Positions 34,179-45,190 of a stretch of DNA of 64,000 bases are shown here, piece after piece; positions within the stretch are counted from its first letter, which is position 1; every line of letters begins with the position of its first letter. Source of the stretch: Holtermannia corniformis (Eukaryota > Basidiomycota > Tremellomycetes > Holtermanniales); NCBI GenBank assembly GCA_001599935.1, contig BCIJ01000001.1:994277-1058276 (forward strand), in the 5' to 3' direction. The notes beneath the pieces were generated by a model that worked only from the letters and a program-made list of their open reading frames with translations, searched no databases and was not told where the DNA came from. The translations under genes and the position numbers were made by a program.

Positions 34179-34870
34179 TCAAAGCATCATGGCGCCAACC
34201 AGTCCCCCACCGACGAGACACAATGTCGCAGCATACACGCCCGCTGGGACAACCGTGATCGACCGCCCTGGCATCCCATCAGCCTCCAGCTTGCCACTGC
34301 AGCACACATACCAGCCGCATTCCTAGGCGAAGTACTGATCGCAGCGCTACTGGCCGGTCCAACGGTCAGGGATGTTCCAGTACCTCCCGACGCGGCACTG
34401 CCCGCCGCTCCGGCGCTGGCACTGCCTGCCGCTTTGGCACTGCTGGCACTGGTCCCACCGTTGTTCTGATTATTCTGATTGTTGTTGTTATTGTTATTGT
34501 TGTTGGTCGTGCTACTGCCCGCTGCGACGCCGCCAGCGGTTCCAGCCGTGGTGCCGCTACTGGTTCCCTTGGTGCCGCTGCTCGTCCCCTTGTTGGTCGA
34601 GGACGTAGAGCCACTCCCAGTCGAGCCTTTGCTGCCGCTCGAGCTCGAACTCGAGCTCGAACCACCACGACTCCCCCCACTGCTACTGCTGCTGCTGCTC
34701 GAACTCGAGCTAGGCCGTTTCTGGAGGTACACGAGCGTGCGCCGAGTCCAAGCCCAAGCCCCAACATCAACTCTCTCGAGCCAGCCGCCGTCCGCCGGCG
34801 GTACGCTGAGGGCCGAGATTGCCGTCAAGCCGATGGCGAAGACGAGGGCTAGAGTGTATGAGACCCTCAT
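34179..34870 (-). CDS. Ser/Asn-rich secreted protein with GPI-type C-terminus
   Basis: Start 34870 with a clear signal peptide (MRVSYTLALVFAIGLTAISA). The mature part has a short folded-looking segment (GGWLERVDVGAWAWTRRTLV), then low-complexity Ser/Gly, Ser/Thr and Asn/Gln runs. A 44-nt intron (donor gtatgt, acceptor tgccag) near the 3' end switches the frame to SITVVPAGVYAATLCLVGGG followed by LVGAMML and stop 34179-34181. This hydrophobic end is typical of a GPI-anchor signal. Read without the splice, the tail is Cys/Arg-rich and not hydrophobic. A minus-strand TATA-like box (TATAAC, 34914-34919) lies 45 nt upstream. Likely a cell-wall or plasma-membrane mannoprotein. Confidence 0.72.
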
Positions 34871-35469
34871 CTTGATGAGAAGGTGGAGATGGGCGTCGGC
34901 GCTGGGTGCTGCGGTTATATGCTGTCGGTGAACCGGTGTGCCTGAGATGAGCCTCTGGATCGGCAGCATCGCCTTCGGCGCGCTGATCGTTGGTGTTGAC
35001 TTCGTCGTCATCAGCGGGTCGTTTGGGTCTAGGTCGGACGAGAATACGCTGGGCACGTCGCCGCCGTGCCGCTCGAGATGATAGCAAGACTTGTTTCCAA
35101 CCGCTACGTCTGCGTCTGAACACACGAGTCGCACGCCGCTGAGCGTCCACACCAAGATGGCGATGCGCAAAAAGAAATGCATGCCCACCCCGACCCCGGC
35201 CCGTCATCTACCACTGGCGCTGCAGATGAGCACATTTCCGGCATCAGGACTCGCCACGGTCAACCGAGTTTCCCATTCGACCGTGGACCGGGACAGGGTT
35301 GGCATTGGTGGTGGTTGCAGTCGGCTGATCGAGTATGTATACGACAAGATGGATTGGGTCGTCCGAATTGCGGATCCATGGTGCGTGCTTGGGAATGCCA
35401 ATTGCGATCGCGGCTGAGCGTGACCAGAGCGTCGCGACATGACAGTCGTTCACCGCCGCACCGACCGCA
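34871..35469. other. Intergenic stretch, promoter of the GPI-type gene and 3' region of Aurora kinase
   Basis: About 600 nt with no supported gene. ORFs in it (both strands) lack recognisable motifs and splice support. Nothing repeated was noticed apart from the TATA-like box near 34914. Confidence 0.4.
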
Positions 35470-36895
35470 TCAATGAACTTGTTTGGCGTATCTAGCAATC
35501 CACGGGTGCGTCGGCACTTTGGCCAGAGGCATCCGTTCGCTTGGGTGCAAGCGCAGGAGCTGCTCCACGATCAGCAGGTCACGCCGGTCGCTCGAACGAA
35601 TCACTTTGCGGATAAAGTCGTTGCACTCTGGTGAGACTCTTGACGGGATGTGCAGGTCAAGCCGGCAGATGCGTGTATGCACCACTGTTTGAGTTTAATA
35701 CGTGCTCGTGCAGACTTGACACCCACATCGCGGTCCCATGGTCGTGTCCGCTCCGAATGGCTCTCCACCGCATGCAAACTCGTACGTGAGCACGCCGAGG
35801 GCCTACAATAGTCAGTACCACGACTGCGCCCTCTTCTGGCGCGCGCACCCAGATGTCAACCGGCGCGCCATGAGGTTGGCCCAAGATCATCTCTGGCGCA
35901 AGGTAGCTCAGTGTGCCACACATCGTCTGGCGACTGCGTATCAGCGGTGTCCACGGTGGTCACTACTCACCTCTCGCCAGTCGCATGCACGCTCCACCCG
36001 AAATCACCAATCTTGATCTCGCCATTCAAGCCTGAGGCGAGTTAGCGTCGGCTGTGACCCAGCCAGACAACATACCAAGTAGCAGGTTCTCCGGCTTGAT
36101 ATCGCGATGGATAACATTCTTGGTGTGGAGATATGAGAGCGCGTCGGCGACCTGGGCGATATACTGCGAGCCGTCAATCGCGGCTTGTGCGGTACGTGGG
36201 AGCGCACCCGGCTACTTCGCTTCTCGCTGAACCTACCGGTCTTCGACAGATGCTTAAAGACCTCACCTTGGCCTGTGCAATCAGCACCCTCAGTCTGCCA
36301 CGCACTGACCCACCAGCATATTCCAGCATGAGAAAGATGCGTCGGTCATCGTGAAAGAAGCCATACAGCCGCACAATGTTCGGATGTCTACAATCATCAG
36401 CTCGGTGCAAGCAATCAGGCCAAGACGGACCTTAGCTGCTCCATGATCTCAATCTCGCGCCGAACCTGCGTCTGCACGCCCTTTTGCACGACCTCGTCCT
36501 TGATCAGGCATTTGAGCGCGACAATGTATTGCGGTGACGTCTTTGTTCGTGCGAGGTAGACTCGACCGAAATGGCCTGTTGGACTCGTTGGGATCGCATC
36601 GTCGGACGAGCAGGCGACGCACCTTTGCCGAGCGGCTTGCCAATGGTAAAGCTGGCCAGCGACCAAGCTGACGACGGGCCGGCGCTGCGGACATGCGGGT
36701 TAGTTGTGCACTCGTGGCTACGTCTCAAGAGCAATCACACCTCTCCACGTCGGTGTGCAGTTGCTGAAGTCTTTGCTCCTGACTTGCCGATGGTAGCAGA
36801 GACAGCCGTCTTTGCTGATAGTGTTCCTCGTCGCGTTCGAATCCGCCATCGTACTGGCCGATATCGAGTGGAACATGACCATCCGGGTCACCCAT
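35470..36895 (-). CDS. IPL1: Aurora-type Ser/Thr kinase
   Basis: Start 36895 ([18 protein letters not shown]) is the first in-frame ATG after an upstream stop; another 5' exon is possible. The kinase domain reads [12 protein letters not shown], then [68 protein letters not shown], then [35 protein letters not shown], and the activation loop [17 protein letters not shown] whose Thr is the Aurora autophosphorylation site. [20 protein letters not shown] follows, then [18 protein letters not shown]. This is the mitotic kinase of the chromosomal passenger complex. Near the C-terminus a 45-nt segment beginning gtgattcg is best read as an in-frame intron, because removing it restores the family spacing [15 protein letters not shown]. 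Confidence 0.87.
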
Positions 36896-37047
36896 CGCGT
36901 CGGCAGTGTATCGCTGCACTGTCTGGTGATGATTGACTTGTTGAACGCGTCCAGTGCCTGAAAGTCGGCAGCGGCGCTCTTCTGATCATGCAGTATATTA
37001 TACGTCTATAGCTCACGCCCACCTTCCACAAGATCCATCCCGCACCG

Positions 37048-39348
37048 TTACCCATCTATCGCATCCAGTAGCCGGACAAGCTCCTGCGCACCCGGTCGTT
37101 CCGCCGGGTTTGGCCTTACCATGCTCCAGAGGATCTGACGGACCGCGTCAAGAACAATCTCCTCGCCGGCTAGGTAGTAGAGTGGTGGCGATCCATCGGC
37201 GTATCCTTGCGTTGCTGACGGGTCGATCGTGTTGGACGCTACAGCCATCGGTGTTGTGACGAGCGGCGAGGCAGAGGTGGTGGACACGGTTGGGATCGAA
37301 TCGTCTGCGTTGTGGATCTTGGACGGTGTCACGGGCGAGCCTGCATCAATATCAGCACGTATCTAGATGCAAGAATGCAAGACGTACCACCCGCATCGGC
37401 ATCGCCGAGTAGCGCGTCGATCGCCTGCCTGCCAACGCCAGAACCGAGCTCGCCCTGGTTGAACAGTGCCCACAGCTTGATACCTGCCGGACTCTGGCCG
37501 TCCTCTCCTACGAGATCTGCACTGGCCCGGATCGACTCGGCCGATGGCTGTCGTGCCATGGCCGGTCTAAGAGCATAGTGATGGGCGTTGAGAGTCTGAT
37601 TCGTCGATGGCACACGAAGCGAGACGGCTCTCCTGACACCGACGCCTGGTTCCCGAACTCCCAGTGACGAAGGGGAAGGCGACCGCGTAGACGCTGCCGA
37701 GAGATACGGCGGGGTCTGCCAGCTCGCACTCGAGCTCCGATGCCGGCCGTCACTGACGGTTCCGATCCGCGCCACGCGCTCGCGCTCCTCGTATGCCCAA
37801 AAGAGGCCCTTGCGGACGTGGTGCATCGTCTCAACGGTGCGAAGACCTCTGTAGGGCTCGCGTCCGGTGATACACTGGTACAGTGTCGCGCCGAGTGAAA
37901 AGACATCGGTCGGGAACGAGAATGATTGGGTGGTGCTCAGTAGCTCTGGGGAGCTATAAGGCAGTGTTCCGAGACCGATGCCGTCGATGGGTGGGTGCGC
38001 TGGGTGGACGAGCAGCGACGAGCCAAAGTCGGATAGCCGAATGTGCAGGTTGGCCGTGAGGAGTAGGTTGCCGGGCTGGATAGTCAGCGACTTGACGTGA
38101 TCATACGACAATGGCTGACCTTGATGTCCGCGTGGACGATCCCATGACCGTGTACCCAATCGAGTGCACTGGCAGCTTGTCTGGCCCAGGCGGTCCACAG
38201 TTGACGCCCCACCAAACCCGGACTGGTCCGCAACATGCGATCGACCGTGCCCAACGGACAGTGCTCAAGCAGCAACACCAAGCGACACGATCCGGGGATA
38301 GGCGAAGCCGAAGGCAGGTATAATGACGGTAACGATGGCGTCGACGAGATACTGGGCAACGCCGATGGCGAAGACGGGATCGAACCCGCCAACATTGTAG
38401 ATGATTGAGACTCACTGCTCGCAGTCGAAGGGGTCGCGACCGTGGATGCTCGCAAACGAGAAATCGGATAAGCACTATGGCTAAGTGACAGCGCTGCTGG
38501 ATATGGTTTGGGTGAGCTGTCAGATGGGGGTGTTGCGTCCGAGACGGAACGGCCATGACCCAGCTTCTCGCTGTCCTCCTTGACCGCAATCAATCTGACG
38601 ACATGGACTTGACCATCTTGACGTTGACTAGAATGCCCATCGGCCCGGAGCCGATGGAGGAAAAAGGCCTCGCGCAGGCCCAAAGTCTGGGATTCTCGAT
38701 CGGCTGCCAGTCTCTTTGCGGCGCAAAGCTGCCATTGCGCATCGCTGTCCCCTGCACGGCCTTTGCCCTTGTCGCGGTAGCCTGCTAGAAAGACTTTGGC
38801 GTGCCGGCCTTCGCCCAGGAGGTAGGATGGTGTTGGCTGGAGTCGGAGTTGGATATCGTCGTACGTCAGCCGAGGAGGCTGCCAGTCGGCCGGAAAGGAG
38901 GATGAGGAGGGTAGTGAAGGAGAAAAATGGAGTGGGGAGAGCGGAGATGAGCCGAGAGTGGATGATGATCTGGCATGGGAGAGTTGGAGGGGTGCAGGCG
39001 GGGGTGCCCTACTGCTGCTTGGGGGCGCTGGGCTCGCAGAGTACGAGACGTCAAAGAATGACGACGTCTTGGACATGACAGGCGTCGCCTTGACCGAAGC
39101 CGTAGGTGTGTGAGTCAACGACTGATCGCCACCGTCAGTCGACAGGTCGGAATGCAGCCGGCAGCGCTCACCGAATCATGACTCGCGCTCCAAGCGCCAG
39201 CACTGCGCCTTGGGATCTCCTCGCCCAAGTCTGTGCGCAGCTTGAGCGGCTTTGGCGGCTCGAGCGTTGGCGCCCACGACTCTGAGAACAGATCGTTGCG
39301 CGAGCCCGAGGATCGAGGAATGGCATCGGTCGGGTTGACCGTGTACAT
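37048..39348 (-). CDS. Ser/Thr protein kinase, fungal type with long inserts
   Basis: Start 39348 (MYTVNPTDAIPRSSGSRN). A Ser/Pro-rich N-terminus is followed by a kinase domain: PSYLLGEGRHAKVFLAGY (glycine loop), LCAAKRLAADRE (Lys), a long Ser-rich insert, RLVLLLEHCPLGTVDRML, LDWVHGHGIVHADIK and, after a short intron, QPGNLLLTANLHIRLSDFG, then LGTLPYSSPELLSTTQSF, PTDVFSLGATLYQCITGREP and a second insert. The end is VRQILWSMVRPNPAERPGAQ, stop 37048-37050. The catalytic loop is HADIKPGN rather than HRDLKPEN but keeps the essential Asp, Lys and Asn. The substrate is unknown. Confidence 0.8.
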
Positions 39349-39503
39349 TGGAACCGGGTTCCTTTGGTTCTCGTCGTCTGTCTGTGACTATTCCCAATGG
39401 TCTAGATGACGCCTTGTACGCATACTGGCGCTGCTGCCGTTGACAATGTCGTAGAGGAAGACGACGGTGGTCGAGCGTTGTTTGGTCCATTTCACTTTGT
39501 GAG

Positions 39504-39540
39504 CCTAATCGATTACGAACCAAACACTAATCGGATTAGG
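39504..39540. promoter_or_regulatory. CTAATC/GATTAG palindromes 5' of the kinase gene
   Basis: In the 223-nt gap between the kinase start (39348) and the PLP2 stop (39572), TAATCGATTA (39506-39515) is a perfect 10-bp palindrome. CTAATC-G-GATTAG (39527-39539) is a second palindrome with one spacer base. Together they form a larger inverted repeat with a 12-nt loop. The first palindrome recurs exactly at 45070-45079. Likely a transcription-factor site; no factor can be named. Confidence 0.4.
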
Positions 39541-39571
39541 ATGGGGATAAGTGGCACAAGGATCATGCATG

Positions 39572-40679
39572 CTACAGGTCAAAGTCACTGTCGTCAGCCT
39601 CTACGACCTGCTTGCCGTTGCCTCGCAGGCCACCGCGCGCCTGCCGTGTGCCGCCAGAATGCGAGTCGTCCGAGTCTTCGTCCGACTCGTCCCTAGCTAG
39701 AGCGCCGGCACTGCTCGAGGCAGATGGCTTTTCGAGTGCATTGCACGCGATCAGCAGGTATTCAACGTCTGGTGGGCTGTCAGCTCTGGGACGGATACGC
39801 ACTGCTCGTCGATAGCCTTGCTGCGACGCCGTTGGGAGCTTTGCCGCTTGGCCGCTTGGGCTGTCCTTCACGGCTGATCGAGTCAACCTAGCGACTCACC
39901 CTTGAGCGTCGTCTTGATCCCCTTGAGACCCATGCCCGCAACGAGCTGACGGATCATCTCGCCGTTCCGATAGATCAACAGTGTTGGCAGGTTCCGATCC
40001 GGGTAGTTTGGGATACACTGATCGCCGATGATGCTGAGAAACTTGGTAGCCGGATGCAGAGCTGCGAGTCGTTGGAGAATCGGGCGGAGGTGCTGACACA
40101 GTGGGACGCTGCGGTCGATCAGCCGAGCTGGAGTGGATCAGCAGACAACGTACGAGTCTTTGTAGAGAAACACGACCACGCCCGTGCCCTTGAGCTTGCC
40201 CTCTCCTCCTCTCTCATCCCCATCCTCGTCCTCGTCCTCGTCATAGCCCGCCTTCTTTCGCGTTCGCGTCTCGGGCTGCACAACCTCGCCATCCGGTCGA
40301 TAGCTCACTTTACTCCCTTCGGTCACCTCGCGTACAAACTCGTCGCGCGCCAATGGCTCCAGACTGCCAAACCGCGCGGTTTTCTTGTCCACGCTGAGCT
40401 CGGCTAGTCGCTGCCGCCGATACGTCTCAAACATGCGCTCGTCGTCGCTGTCGTTGGCTTCGCTGGCGAGCAGGGTGAGCTGCTCGGCCGTCGCGGTGGA
40501 CGCTAGAGCGTGCAGGAGGTCGGTCGATGATGGGAGCGGGAGATCATGGTCTGATGAGGGGGATTCTGGCTTGGGAGGGATGATGCCGTGCGCTCGGAGT
40601 GCGTCGTTGCTGGTGTAGTGTCAGTGGTCGAGCGAGGTCCTTTGACGTACAATTCCGTGTCTTCATCATAGTTGACCAT
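39572..40679 (-). CDS. PLP2: Phosducin-like protein 2
   Basis: Start 40679 (MVNYDEDTELYDALRAHGI, then IPPKPESPSSDHDLPL). A helical part reads FETYRRQRLAELSVDKKTAR, FGSLEPLARDEFVREVTEG. The thioredoxin-like domain is TGVVVFLYKDS, VPLCQHLRPILQRLAALHP, ATKFLSIIGDQCIPNYPDRN, LPTLLIYRNGEMIRQLVAGM, GLKGIKTTLK. A last exon gives DVEYLLIACNALEKP and an acidic C-terminus (DESDEDSDDSHSGG) ending in DDSDFDL. Plp2 proteins are essential co-chaperones that work with the CCT chaperonin on actin and tubulin folding. ARP4, an actin-fold protein, lies in the same window but is unlinked. Divergent from OST3 (192 nt). Confidence 0.88.
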
Positions 40680-40871
40680 GCTGAGTGAGTTTGAACGGGT
40701 CTATACAGCCCGTGGGTCGCTTTGATTGTCGTGTCAAGGCTGTGAATCGACGTCTCTGCGCTGGTCGTGCTACCAAGTAAGGGTGGAGAGAACGCACGGA
40801 CTCGGCGCCGTGCCCGCAGTCAACTTGGCTGTCACCGCTACCACCACTCTGTCCGCTCTTGCATCCTCGCC

Positions 40872-42055
40872 ATGCGCGCACCCCTTGTCCTCCTCGCAGC
40901 CCTCGGCAGCACCCTCTGCGCCGCAGCCGCCGACGCCGCGCACTGGGCAAAGCTCGCCGCCGGTTCGAGCTCGGGCGCGATCAAGCTCGATTCCGCTTCC
41001 TACGATGCTCTGCTCGCTGAACCGCGCGAGTACGCAGTGACAGTCGTGCTGACTGCTATGCCCGCCCAGTTCAAATGCCAGCCTTGCCAGTACGTATCGG
41101 CATCACCAACGCATACTGATGTCAACGACAGAGAGTTCAACCCCAGCTTCCAAAAGGTCGCTGCATCGTGGAAGCGGCTGCCAAAGCACGAGCGCGACTC
41201 GCATTTCTTTGCCGTCCTCGACTTTGCAGACGGCCAGGCCGTGTATGCGAGGGTCAGCGTCTCGGACGGGGTCAAGGTCGGATACTGACGACTCAGCTCG
41301 GGCTGGCGACGGCGCCCACCGTCCAGTTCCACCCGGCGACGGCAGGCCCGAACAAGGGCAACAAGCTAGACATGATCACGTACGACATGAGCCGCAAGTG
41401 AGTCGTCGTTTTGCCTAGCTCGCAAGCTCACGTCCGCAGCGGCCTCTCTGCACCCCCCTTCCGCGCCTTCGTGTCCAACCTCGCCCCCCACCCGTTCGAG
41501 CTGCACGAGCCGTTCAACCCAGTCCCGTTCATTGCTATCCCTCTCTTGACCGCTCTGACAGGGTACATCCTGTACATCGGCTATCCCGTGCTGCTCCCTC
41601 TACTCCAGTCCAAGCTCGTCTGGAACGCTCTCAGCCTCATCGCCATCCTCGTATTCACGAGCGGGCACATGTGGAACAAGATCAAGGGCACGCCCTACGT
41701 CGCGATCGATCGTGAAGGCCGCACGAGCTGGATTGCCGGAGGGTACTCGAACCAGTTGGGGTTGGAAACCCAAGTGGTAGCGACCATGTGTGCGTCTCTG
41801 TCCCTCTTGCCTCGGGCTCACGCTCACGACCGATAGACGGCCTGCTCGCGTTCGCCATCATCGCTTTGACGCTACTCGTCCCAGCGCTCAACAACCCACA
41901 GCGTCAACGCGTCGGAGTCTACCTCTGGCTCGGCATCTTCATCGTCGTCTTTTCGGCCCTCGTCAAGCTCTTCAAGATGAAGAATGGCGGTAGGTCGCTC
42001 GTCTCGCACTTGTGTCGCTAACGGCATAGGCTACCCTTTCAAACTGCTATTTTGA
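40872..42055 (+). CDS. OST3: Oligosaccharyltransferase subunit OST3/OST6
   Basis: Start 40872 with a signal peptide (MRAPLVLLAALGSTLCAAAA). The lumenal thioredoxin-like domain carries the redox pair FKCQPC, then REFNPSFQKVAASWKRLP, SHFFAVLDFADGQAVYAR and LGLATAPTVQFHPA. Four membrane segments follow, including FIAIPLLTALTGYILYIGYP, NALSLIAILVFTSGHMWNKI, LLAFAIIALTLLVPAL and GVYLWLGIFIVVFSALVKL. The last exon gives YPFKLLF and TGA 42053-42055. Ost3/6 assists N-glycosylation in the ER by forming mixed disulfides with client proteins. Five short introns. Confidence 0.92.
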
Positions 42056-42301
42056 GAGGCAAAGTAGAGGACTGGAACGTAGATGCAGCTGTGCAGTCTG
42101 TCAACCTGCGCATTGAGCGGCGTCTGCGTGCGTGCAATCGTCAATACAGTCTGCGCTTGGTCGGGTGCAGCCGGCATCAAGTCGCGAGACGTGCCGCCGC
42201 CATCCGAACCAAGCTCACGATGCAACACTTGTTCATTTCACTTTGATTCAGCTACCTTATGCTTCTTCCCCCTCCGCGTCACGCATCATCAGGCCCAGAC
42301 T

Positions 42302-42906
42302 CTAGCGGTGGCCGCCAATGTTACCGCCAACGGCCGTAGTGTCACCGCCGCCACTAGAGCGCAATCAGCGGCTGCTCACGCCACAGTCAACCAACGCACC
42401 GAGCCGGGTTCTTGTTCGCAATCGCAGACCCGATCCGGTCCCCCTTGTGGACTTTACCGTTCTGAAGGATAATCTTGATCACGGCCCTGTCCATCCAATC
42501 AGCACCGTGCGCGTGCACAGACTCGACGTCGACATACTCGATGCTCTTGTCCGTCTTCTTGTCAGCCTCGGGGAAGAATGCATTCTCATAGTCTTGCTTG
42601 GACACTTCACCGAGCGTGCCCGTGTGGCCCGACGTGATGGATTTGTACTGCGTCGGCGTGAGCTCGGCTCGGGACGAAGTAAGCAACGTACGACGGCAAA
42701 GTTGCCAACGAATCGCGCGAGCGCAATCGTCTTGGCGCCTTCCTCTTGCTTCTTCCATGCCTCGTACTGTCGAGATGGGGTATCAGCTCGCGCCTCGGCC
42801 TTCCTTTGATCAGGCCCGCACGGACCTCGTCAATGTCCTCGACGAACACAATGTATTCGTCGGCGTGCTCGGACGGCTTGAAGATGACCTTGGACTCGGT
42901 TGCCAT
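42302..42906 (-). CDS. Single-domain SBDS-like protein, RTC3 type
   Basis: Chosen start 42906 (MATESKVIFKPSEHADEYIV); an in-frame ATG at 42993 would add a Thr/Ser-rich lead encoded partly by a hexamer repeat. The exons give FVEDIDE, AKTIALARFVGNFAV, GHTGTLGEVSKQDYENAF, KSIE, then AVIKIILQNGK and a Gly-rich end GGGDTTAVGGNIGGHR at TAG 42302-42304. Yeast Rtc3-type proteins have the same N-terminal SBDS fold, the ENEFG-like motif, the VI..IL..GK helix and a GGN tail. A 54-nt intron after KSIE is read as spliced because this restores the family spacing. Role in RNA metabolism is inferred from the family. Confidence 0.72.
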
Positions 42907-42908
42907 TG

Positions 42909-42932
42909 TGGATGTGGATGTGGATGTGGATG
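42909..42932. repeat. Hexamer repeat (TGGATG)x4
   Basis: Four uninterrupted TGGATG units lie immediately before the chosen ATG of the SBDS-like gene, in its 5' leader or N-terminal extension (encoding Thr-Ser repeats if translated from 42993). Confidence 0.8.
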
Positions 42933-43124
42933 TGTTGGTTGGTGTCGTGTGCTGGCGGGTTCCATCCTGCCCGGTCTTATAGGATGACGCCATGATGGAG
43001 GGGTTAGTCGCACGTGGATATCGCCGAAACACCGCGCACGCTAACCCCGCTCAGTGGCACCACCAACCCATGCGATTGGATTCATACTGGATCGGTAAAG
43101 CACACGGCCGCTCCTCGCCAGCGC

Positions 43125-44875
43125 CTAGGCCTTCTCGGGCAATGTCAGCGCCGCCTTTTTGGCTTGCAGTGCACAGAGCGCAGCTGTTCACCCCGACATC
43201 AGCGATGCGCTTGATCGTTCACACCCAGACTGACCGCCAACACCACTGCCGTCCCTCGCAAGCCCGATCCGTACCCGCTTCTCGCCCTCGTCCCCTAGCA
43301 GCACCTTGAGCGCCGTCCTGACCCGGTCCTCGAACCCAGGCAAGAACTCTGCCACGCTGCCGTCGACGCCAATGTCGACCTCGTTGTCCGCGTTGCCCGT
43401 GTGCTTGACGACGGACGCGATCGCGCACGCGGCGAGGGACGCGGCGCGCGTAGAGACGATCCGGGTCGCCCATTGGACAATCGCCAGGTCGCTCTCGGTG
43501 ATCACGGACGGCTTGAGCCCGAGCTCGGTCTCGAGCACTTTGCGCACGTCGCTCGGCGACTGGGCAGATTCAATCGCGCTCACGAGCGCCGTGTCGAGCC
43601 CATAGTGCGTGTTGAGCTCGTGCGATGAGTGACCATTGAACAGAATCGAGAGGTCGATCAGGTGCAGGAGAATGTTGCGTGTGATCTCGCCGAGGTCTGG
43701 GGGCTCAGCGCGGTCACAACCAGCCAGCGCACCACTTACACATGCCCGAGACCATCTTTTCAAACGCCTGCTTGCGACTAGAACCGCGTCAGCAGCTACG
43801 CCCAATTCAATCCCGCCACTCACGGGTTGATGCTCTCGCGGTCGAGCTTGTTGTCAAACAGCGAGACCGGCAACACCTTGCGCCCATTGTCCATTGCCCC
43901 CCACTCGGTATTAACGACCATCCACTCGCCCGCAGCCTCGCCCGCAGCCTCGCTCGCTGCAATCTTGTCCTCGCCGAGCTTCTTGATCGTCCGCGTCTTG
44001 TCAATGTACGCACCGTTGGTGCCAGTACCAAAGATGGCGCCGACGAGCGCAGGGCCCGACTGGTACGAGCGCGAGAGCAGAGTGCCGACCGTGTCGTTGA
44101 CGAGCGCAGACGTCTTGACGTGGATGTGCTTGCGGTCGAATGCGTCTTGGAGCAGCTTGACAACGTCTTTGCCGATCGCGTTGGTGGCCGAAAACCCCTT
44201 TGTCCAGGTGAGCAGCTTGCCTTCGGCCAGAGCCGTCTGCTCGACGGGGAAGCTGCGCGAGTGAGTGGGATGGCACTCGTTGCGTCCGTAACGGACCTAA
44301 AGGTGAAACCGAGGTGCAGAGGCTCGTTGGGCACCATGTCCGAGCCAATGTCGGTCAAGAATGCATCCACAGAGTCGGCAATGTAGTCTAGCACGGGGTG
44401 AGCTCGCATCTTTCAGAGGGACCGAATACGCACCAAAGAGAACACGGGCCTCGCCCTTCTTGAGCTCTTCCGACACCTTGTACTTTTGCTGCTTGACTTC
44501 AAACTGGTGATCGCCCAGCAGCTTGACCTCGCAGACTCGGCTGCAACATTGTCAGAACGCAGACGTACGTAGGCGGTATGCTACCCACAGGTTGGTGCCT
44601 CCCAAATCAAGAGCGAGAAAGGTGCTGCCAAACGATCAGCCCGCTAGGATCTCACGACGCGGCAACAGGACAAACCCCGTCTCGGACCCGTTTGGAACGC
44701 CCGTCACAAAGCTCGGGACCATGGCCATGTCCTGTCCATAGCTCGCGAGCCCGGCCTTGAACTCGGCTTCAAACTCGGCCGTGATCGCGTTGAGCTTTTC
44801 CGGTGCGAGCAGGAACAGCGGCTCGAGCGTTTGCAGGTACTCTGGGAGCTTGGCAGGGGATGGGGTGGGTGCCAT
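43125..44875 (-). CDS. Hexokinase
   Basis: Start 44875 (MAPTPSPAKLPEYLQTL). Small domain: MAMVPSFVTGVPNGSETGFV and the phosphate-1 motif FLALDLGGTNLRVCEVKL. Then DYIADSVDAFLTDIG, FTFSFPVEQTALAEGKLLTW, TKGFSATNAIGKDVVKLL, ALVNDTVGTLLSRSYQSGPA, IFGTGTNGAYIDKTRTIKKL, EWMVVNTEWGAMDNGRKVLP, FEKMVSGMYLGEITRNILLH and VDIGVDGSVAEFLPGFEDRV. The last exon encodes ALCALQAKKAAL and the end LPEKA at TAG 43125-43127. It phosphorylates glucose (and usually other hexoses) with ATP. The SFPVEQ and TKGF sugar-binding segments are intact. Seven or more short introns. Divergent from EXO5, with 315 nt between starts holding CTAATC repeats. Confidence 0.92.
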
Positions 44876-45060
44876 GGCGGCGGATGAAAGGAAGGATTGG
44901 TGGGTGCTAGGACGGATAGGGATTGCACTTGGTTTTGGAGCGTCTTGTAGGCTGTTTGTAAGATGATTAGAGTGAGAGCTCGCTGCGAGGAGGGTGGTGA
45001 GCTGCAGATCCGACGTTGCGCTCGTCACCAAGGAACGATGGCTCTTGCTCGGCGCCGAGG

Positions 45061-45117
45061 ATCAAATCCTAATCGATTACAATCAAATCCTAATCACGCG
45101 CTTGCAGAATCCTAATC
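45061..45117. promoter_or_regulatory. Three phased AATCCTAATC boxes in the hexokinase-EXO5 promoter
   Basis: AATCCTAATC occurs three times, with the CCTAATC cores at 45068, 45089 and 45111, spaced 21-22 bp (two helix turns). The first two belong to an exact 14-bp direct repeat (45061-45074 and 45082-45095). The first core extends to the palindrome TAATCGATTA (45070-45079), also found upstream of the kinase gene at 39506. It sits between two divergent starts (44875 and 45191). Confidence 0.45.
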
Positions 45118-45190
45118 AGCGTCATGCCAACCGCCTTCACGACCAGTACCACCTCGGCTCGCCTCTAGAGCTCAGCCATGGCGCCAGACC

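Noticed and set aside
34479..34931. Leu/Pro/Val-rich plus-strand ORF opposite the Ser-rich gene
   Set aside because: It is the antisense of Ser/Asn repeats and lacks a start context; the minus strand has signal peptide and GPI-type end.
38360..38395. tRNA-like B box (GGTTCGATCCC on the minus strand)
   Set aside because: It lies inside the kinase coding sequence, the arms around it do not pair, and no A box or acceptor stem fits.
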